Shown piece by piece: positions 5,896 through 7,762 of a stretch of DNA of 7,762 nt. Source of the stretch: FEB-35 sp050263095 (GTDB lineage: Bacteria; Desulfobacterota; Deferrimicrobia; Deferrimicrobiales; Deferrimicrobiaceae); NCBI GenBank assembly GCA_050263095.1, contig JBLNEW010000038.1, forward strand, positions 1-7,762, written 5' to 3'. Position 1 is the first letter of the stretch; each line of letters starts with the position of its first letter. The notes beneath the pieces were generated by a model, which was not told the origin of the DNA, did not search any database, and saw only the letters and a program-made list of their open reading frames with translations. Position numbers and translations under genes: made by a program.

Positions 5896-7282
5896 TGCAC
5901 CGTCTCGCAAATACCTTGGCATTCGAGCGCCGCTGAATCCGCTCCAGCTTCGTTGCGCCCGTTCGCCGTACTCTCCCGGTACGCCTTCAATTGCGCGCCT
6001 TGCTGGGGCGGCGCATCGACGCTCTCGGTGCGTCAAGCTATTTACGAGACGGTACAACAGGCCGCTTGCGCTTCTGCTCTGTCTCGCGCTGGCGGTGCAG
6101 GGAACGGCGGCCTCTTCGGCGGCGGCCGGACCTCCGGCCGAGTCCTGCCTGCTGCTGAAATATATCGCCCCGTCGGTGCCGGAGAGCTTCGCGAGGGAGC
6201 GGATGGCGCAGATCCCATCGCTCATGTCCGGGGACCTGGGGGTGAGATGGGTGCCTCTGCCCGCGCCGGAGGCGGCATCCCGGGACCCGAAAAGCCTTTT
6301 TCCCGAAGCCGACGACGCCTCGATCGAGCGCATTTCCGGAAAGATCGCGGAGGCCCTTCGGCGCATGGACCTCATGGAAACGCGCGAGGCGAAGGCGCTC
6401 CTGGATGAAGCGGAAAGCGAAGCGAGGAAGTTCCGGCTGGGCGAGACGACACGCCCGTTGTTCGCTGAAATATTCCTGAGGAGGGGACTGCTCAATCTAT
6501 GGCAGGGGAACCAGGGCAAAGGCGAGGAGATGTTCGCGCGCTCCAGGGTTTTAAGGCCCGGGTTTTCGCCGGACCCTGGCCTGTTTTCTCCTACGTTCCG
6601 CGACGCGTGGTCGAAGGCGGCGAAGCGGCAGGCCCCGGGAGCCGACCTGCTGGTTCATACCGTTCCCCCGGGAGCGTCGGTGTACCTGGACGGGAAACCG
6701 GCCGGAAACACGCCGGGGAGGATCAAGGTGTCCTCGTTCGGGCCGGTGCGGGTCCGCATAGCTCTTGCCGGCTATCAGGAAGTGGAAAAGGCGGGGCAGT
6801 GGCTCCCGGGCGATTCCGAGGCCGTAGAGATCGTAATGGTCCGCGACCGCGCTGCCACCCTGGGCGAACTTTTGACGGCATCGCCGGACGGAAGGGGGGC
6901 CGGCCCGCTTGTCGCCGAACTTGCGGCGGCGGCCGGGGCATCGCGGGTGGCGCTACTGGTCCTCTCGGGGACGGAAGGCAAACCGGTCGCGCGCGTGCTG
7001 ACTTCCGGGAAAGGGGATTCCGACCCGGTCGTCCTTGGGGAATTCGCGTGGCCGTCCGGGGAAGAAGGGGCCAAGGAGGCCGCGGACAGGACCGCCCGGC
7101 TGCTCCTCGGCGCAGGATGGCCGGCTGCCGGCGGATCCCAAGGGGACGCGGGGCATGCGTGGTACCATAAATGGTGGGTCTGGCTGTTGATCGGGGCGGC
7201 GGCGGTAGGCGTCGCGGCGGGCGCAGGAGGCGGGGGCGGCGGAGGAGGCGGTTCGACCGGTTCGATCGGCGTGACGTTCTAG
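5870..7282 (+). CDS. PEGA-domain envelope protein with unusual N-terminus
   Basis: A 470-residue reading frame of which residues from about 62 look genuine. A signal-peptide-like stretch (RRYNRPLALLLCLALAVQG, about 60-78) is followed by AxA-type cleavage possibilities near ASSAAAG. A helical, TPR-like region spans about 150-250 (EALRRMDLMETREAKALLDEAE, then LFAEIFLRRGLLNLWQGNQGKGEEMFARS). A PEGA domain spans about 258-324, with VPPGASVYLDGKPAGNTP and the repeat-type ALAGYQE. After a Rossmann-like segment comes WYHKWWVW, a membrane helix (437-452), a run of nine glycines, and the end TGSIGVTF. The protein is probably exported and anchored in the envelope. The start is doubtful. The ATG at 5870 overlaps the previous gene by 26 bp and reads through a structured repeat. 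No ATG, GTG or TTG follows in frame until GTG 6095, which would remove the signal peptide. The original start may have been lost to the repeat. Confidence 0.7.
   Translation: MTYTSSAPSAPSRKYLGIRAPLNPLQLRCARSPYSPGTPSIARLAGAAHRRSRCVKLFTRRYNRPLALLLCLALAVQGTAASSAAAGPPAESCLLLKYIAPSVPESFARERMAQIPSLMSGDLGVRWVPLPAPEAASRDPKSLFPEADDASIERISGKIAEALRRMDLMETREAKALLDEAESEARKFRLGETTRPLFAEIFLRRGLLNLWQGNQGKGEEMFARSRVLRPGFSPDPGLFSPTFRDAWSKAAKRQAPGADLLVHTVPPGASVYLDGKPAGNTPGRIKVSSFGPVRVRIALAGYQEVEKAGQWLPGDSEAVEIVMVRDRAATLGELLTASPDGRGAGPLVAELAAAAGASRVALLVLSGTEGKPVARVLTSGKGDSDPVVLGEFAWPSGEEGAKEAADRTARLLLGAGWPAAGGSQGDAGHAWYHKWWVWLLIGAAAVGVAAGAGGGGGGGGGSTGSIGVTF
5896..6056. repeat. 161-bp structured repeat element with terminal inverted repeats
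   Basis: The ends pair in antiparallel fashion: 5896-5913 (TGCACCGTCTCGCAAATA) with 6039-6056, 16 of 18 positions complementary. Pairing continues at 5915-5918 with 6034-6037. Both mismatches within the 18 bp are C opposite A on the plus strand, hence G opposite U if transcribed from the minus strand. Inside are three further inverted repeats: GAGCG/CGCTC (5925-5929 and 5940-5944), CAGC/GCTG (5945-5948 and 6002-6005) enclosing CGTAC/GTACG (5967-5971 and 5979-5983), and GACGC/GCGTC (6018-6022 and 6030-6034). The overall fold is a stem with three arms. It looks like a MITE-like or palindromic intergenic repeat rather than protein code. No clear target-site duplication flanks it. Whether it recurs in the genome cannot be seen here. 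Confidence 0.7.
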
Positions 7283-7762
7283 ATGGAATCATCCGACAGA
7301 TCCCTCCCTGACGGGGCGTCGGTCGGCGTCATAGGCGCCGGCCCCGCCGGATCATTCTTCGCACTCCATCTCCTTTCCATTCTCCGGGCGAAAAGCCGCA
7401 GGGCCGGCGTCACCCTGATCGATCGCAAGACGTTTTCCAGTTCCGGCCCGCCGGGATGCAACATGTGCGCGGGCGCGATCGGGGCGGCCGTGGTGAAAAA
7501 GATCCGCGGTTTTTCGCTTTCGATCGACGAACGCGTCGTGCGCAGGATAGCCGACGGATACGAAATCCACGGCAGGGACGTGTCGGTCACGGTGCGCCAT
7601 CCGGAACGGAGGGAGATTTTCACCGTATTCCGAGGCGGCGGCCCGGTGCGCGCGAGCGGAGGGGCCAAGAGCTTCGACCAGTTCCTGCTGGACGCCGCGG
7701 TCGCGGGCGGCGCGGAGTTCCTCCACGAACGCGTCGAAGCCATAGAGAAGACCCCCGGCGGG
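7283..7762 (+). CDS. FAD-dependent oxidoreductase, geranylgeranyl-reductase-like (5' part)
   Basis: The first 160 residues of a flavoprotein that continues beyond the window. The N-terminal Rossmann motif VGVIGAGPAGSFFALHLL (14-31) has GxGxxG at Gly18, Gly20 and Gly23, for binding the ADP part of FAD. It is followed by TLIDRK at the end of the second strand (44-49). The stretch PPGCNMCAGAIG (56-67), and later FRGGGPVR (116-123) with SFDQFLLDAAVAGGAEFL (130-147), fit the geranylgeranyl reductase-like branch of FAD-dependent monooxygenase-type proteins. Members reduce isoprenoid double bonds or act on unknown lipids. The ATG at 7283 follows the PEGA stop TAG with no gap, so the two genes are probably cotranscribed. 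There is no clear Shine-Dalgarno sequence, which suggests translational coupling. The substrate cannot be judged from this fragment. Confidence 0.85.
   Translation, partial: MESSDRSLPDGASVGVIGAGPAGSFFALHLLSILRAKSRRAGVTLIDRKTFSSSGPPGCNMCAGAIGAAVVKKIRGFSLSIDERVVRRIADGYEIHGRDVSVTVRHPERREIFTVFRGGGPVRASGGAKSFDQFLLDAAVAGGAEFLHERVEAIEKTPGG

Noticed and set aside
5896..6056. tRNA or tmRNA because of the cloverleaf-like fold
   Set aside because: Arm lengths and total length do not fit a tRNA, there is no proper T-loop with its closing stem and no acceptor end, and the outer stem is far too long.
5401..6519. 372-codon minus-strand open frame spanning the dtxR-type gene and the repeat
   Set aside because: It crosses two supported plus-strand genes and the structured repeat, has no start context and no protein-family motif.
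1..7762. CRISPR array, insertion sequence with transposase, or phage genes
   Set aside because: No regularly spaced direct repeats, transposase, integrase or phage structural motifs are visible on either strand.

Overview
The window is a dense, GC-rich bacterial chromosome segment with codons ending mostly in G or C. It holds a ribosomal-protein gene end, a divergent iron-related locus, a structured repeat, and two further genes. Several traits point to a Desulfobacterota/Deltaproteobacteria-type genome: the protein styles, a FeoB with the GCDTMAT/PCSAQLGV gate motifs, a DtxR-FeoA fusion regulator, a PEGA-domain protein with a C-terminal membrane segment, and a geranylgeranyl-reductase-like flavoprotein. 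This placement is my inference from protein style; no search was run.

Layout. (1) 2-556 (+) is rplQ (ribosomal protein L17) with a long Lys/Ala-rich tail. It probably ends a ribosomal operon that starts outside the window. (2) 2484-563 (-) is a two-gene cassette, an ATP-grasp ligase followed by a PF00756-type esterase. The two are joined by an ATGA overlap and converge on rplQ with only 6 bp between stop codons. (3) 2485-2602 is a compact divergent control region. It has a sigma70-like promoter on each strand with overlapping -10 boxes, one near-perfect 21-bp Fur-type palindrome that touches both promoters, and a 10-bp perfect inverted repeat in the leader of the ligase gene. (4) 2603-5895 (+) is an iron operon: fur, feoB, a 62-residue eight-cysteine protein, and a DtxR/IdeR-type regulator carrying a C-terminal FeoA domain. 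Two of its three junctions are ATGA overlaps and the third is a 13-bp gap. (5) 5896-6056 is a 161-bp element with imperfect terminal inverted repeats and three internal hairpins. It lies directly after the dtxR-type stop codon. (6) 5870-7282 (+) is a PEGA-domain envelope protein whose only canonical start upstream of its signal peptide lies on the far side of that element. (7) From 7283 (+) is the N-terminal part of an FAD-dependent reductase that runs off the window.

How the parts fit. FeoB imports ferrous iron. A Fur repressor and a DtxR-type repressor bracket it in the same transcript. The Fur operator at the divergent promoter should autoregulate fur-feoB and may also regulate the ligase-esterase pair. 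That makes this uncharacterised pair a candidate iron-responsive small-molecule pathway, and it is the most interesting hypothesis here. The second most interesting object is the cloverleaf-like repeat, which seems to have remade the start of the PEGA gene.
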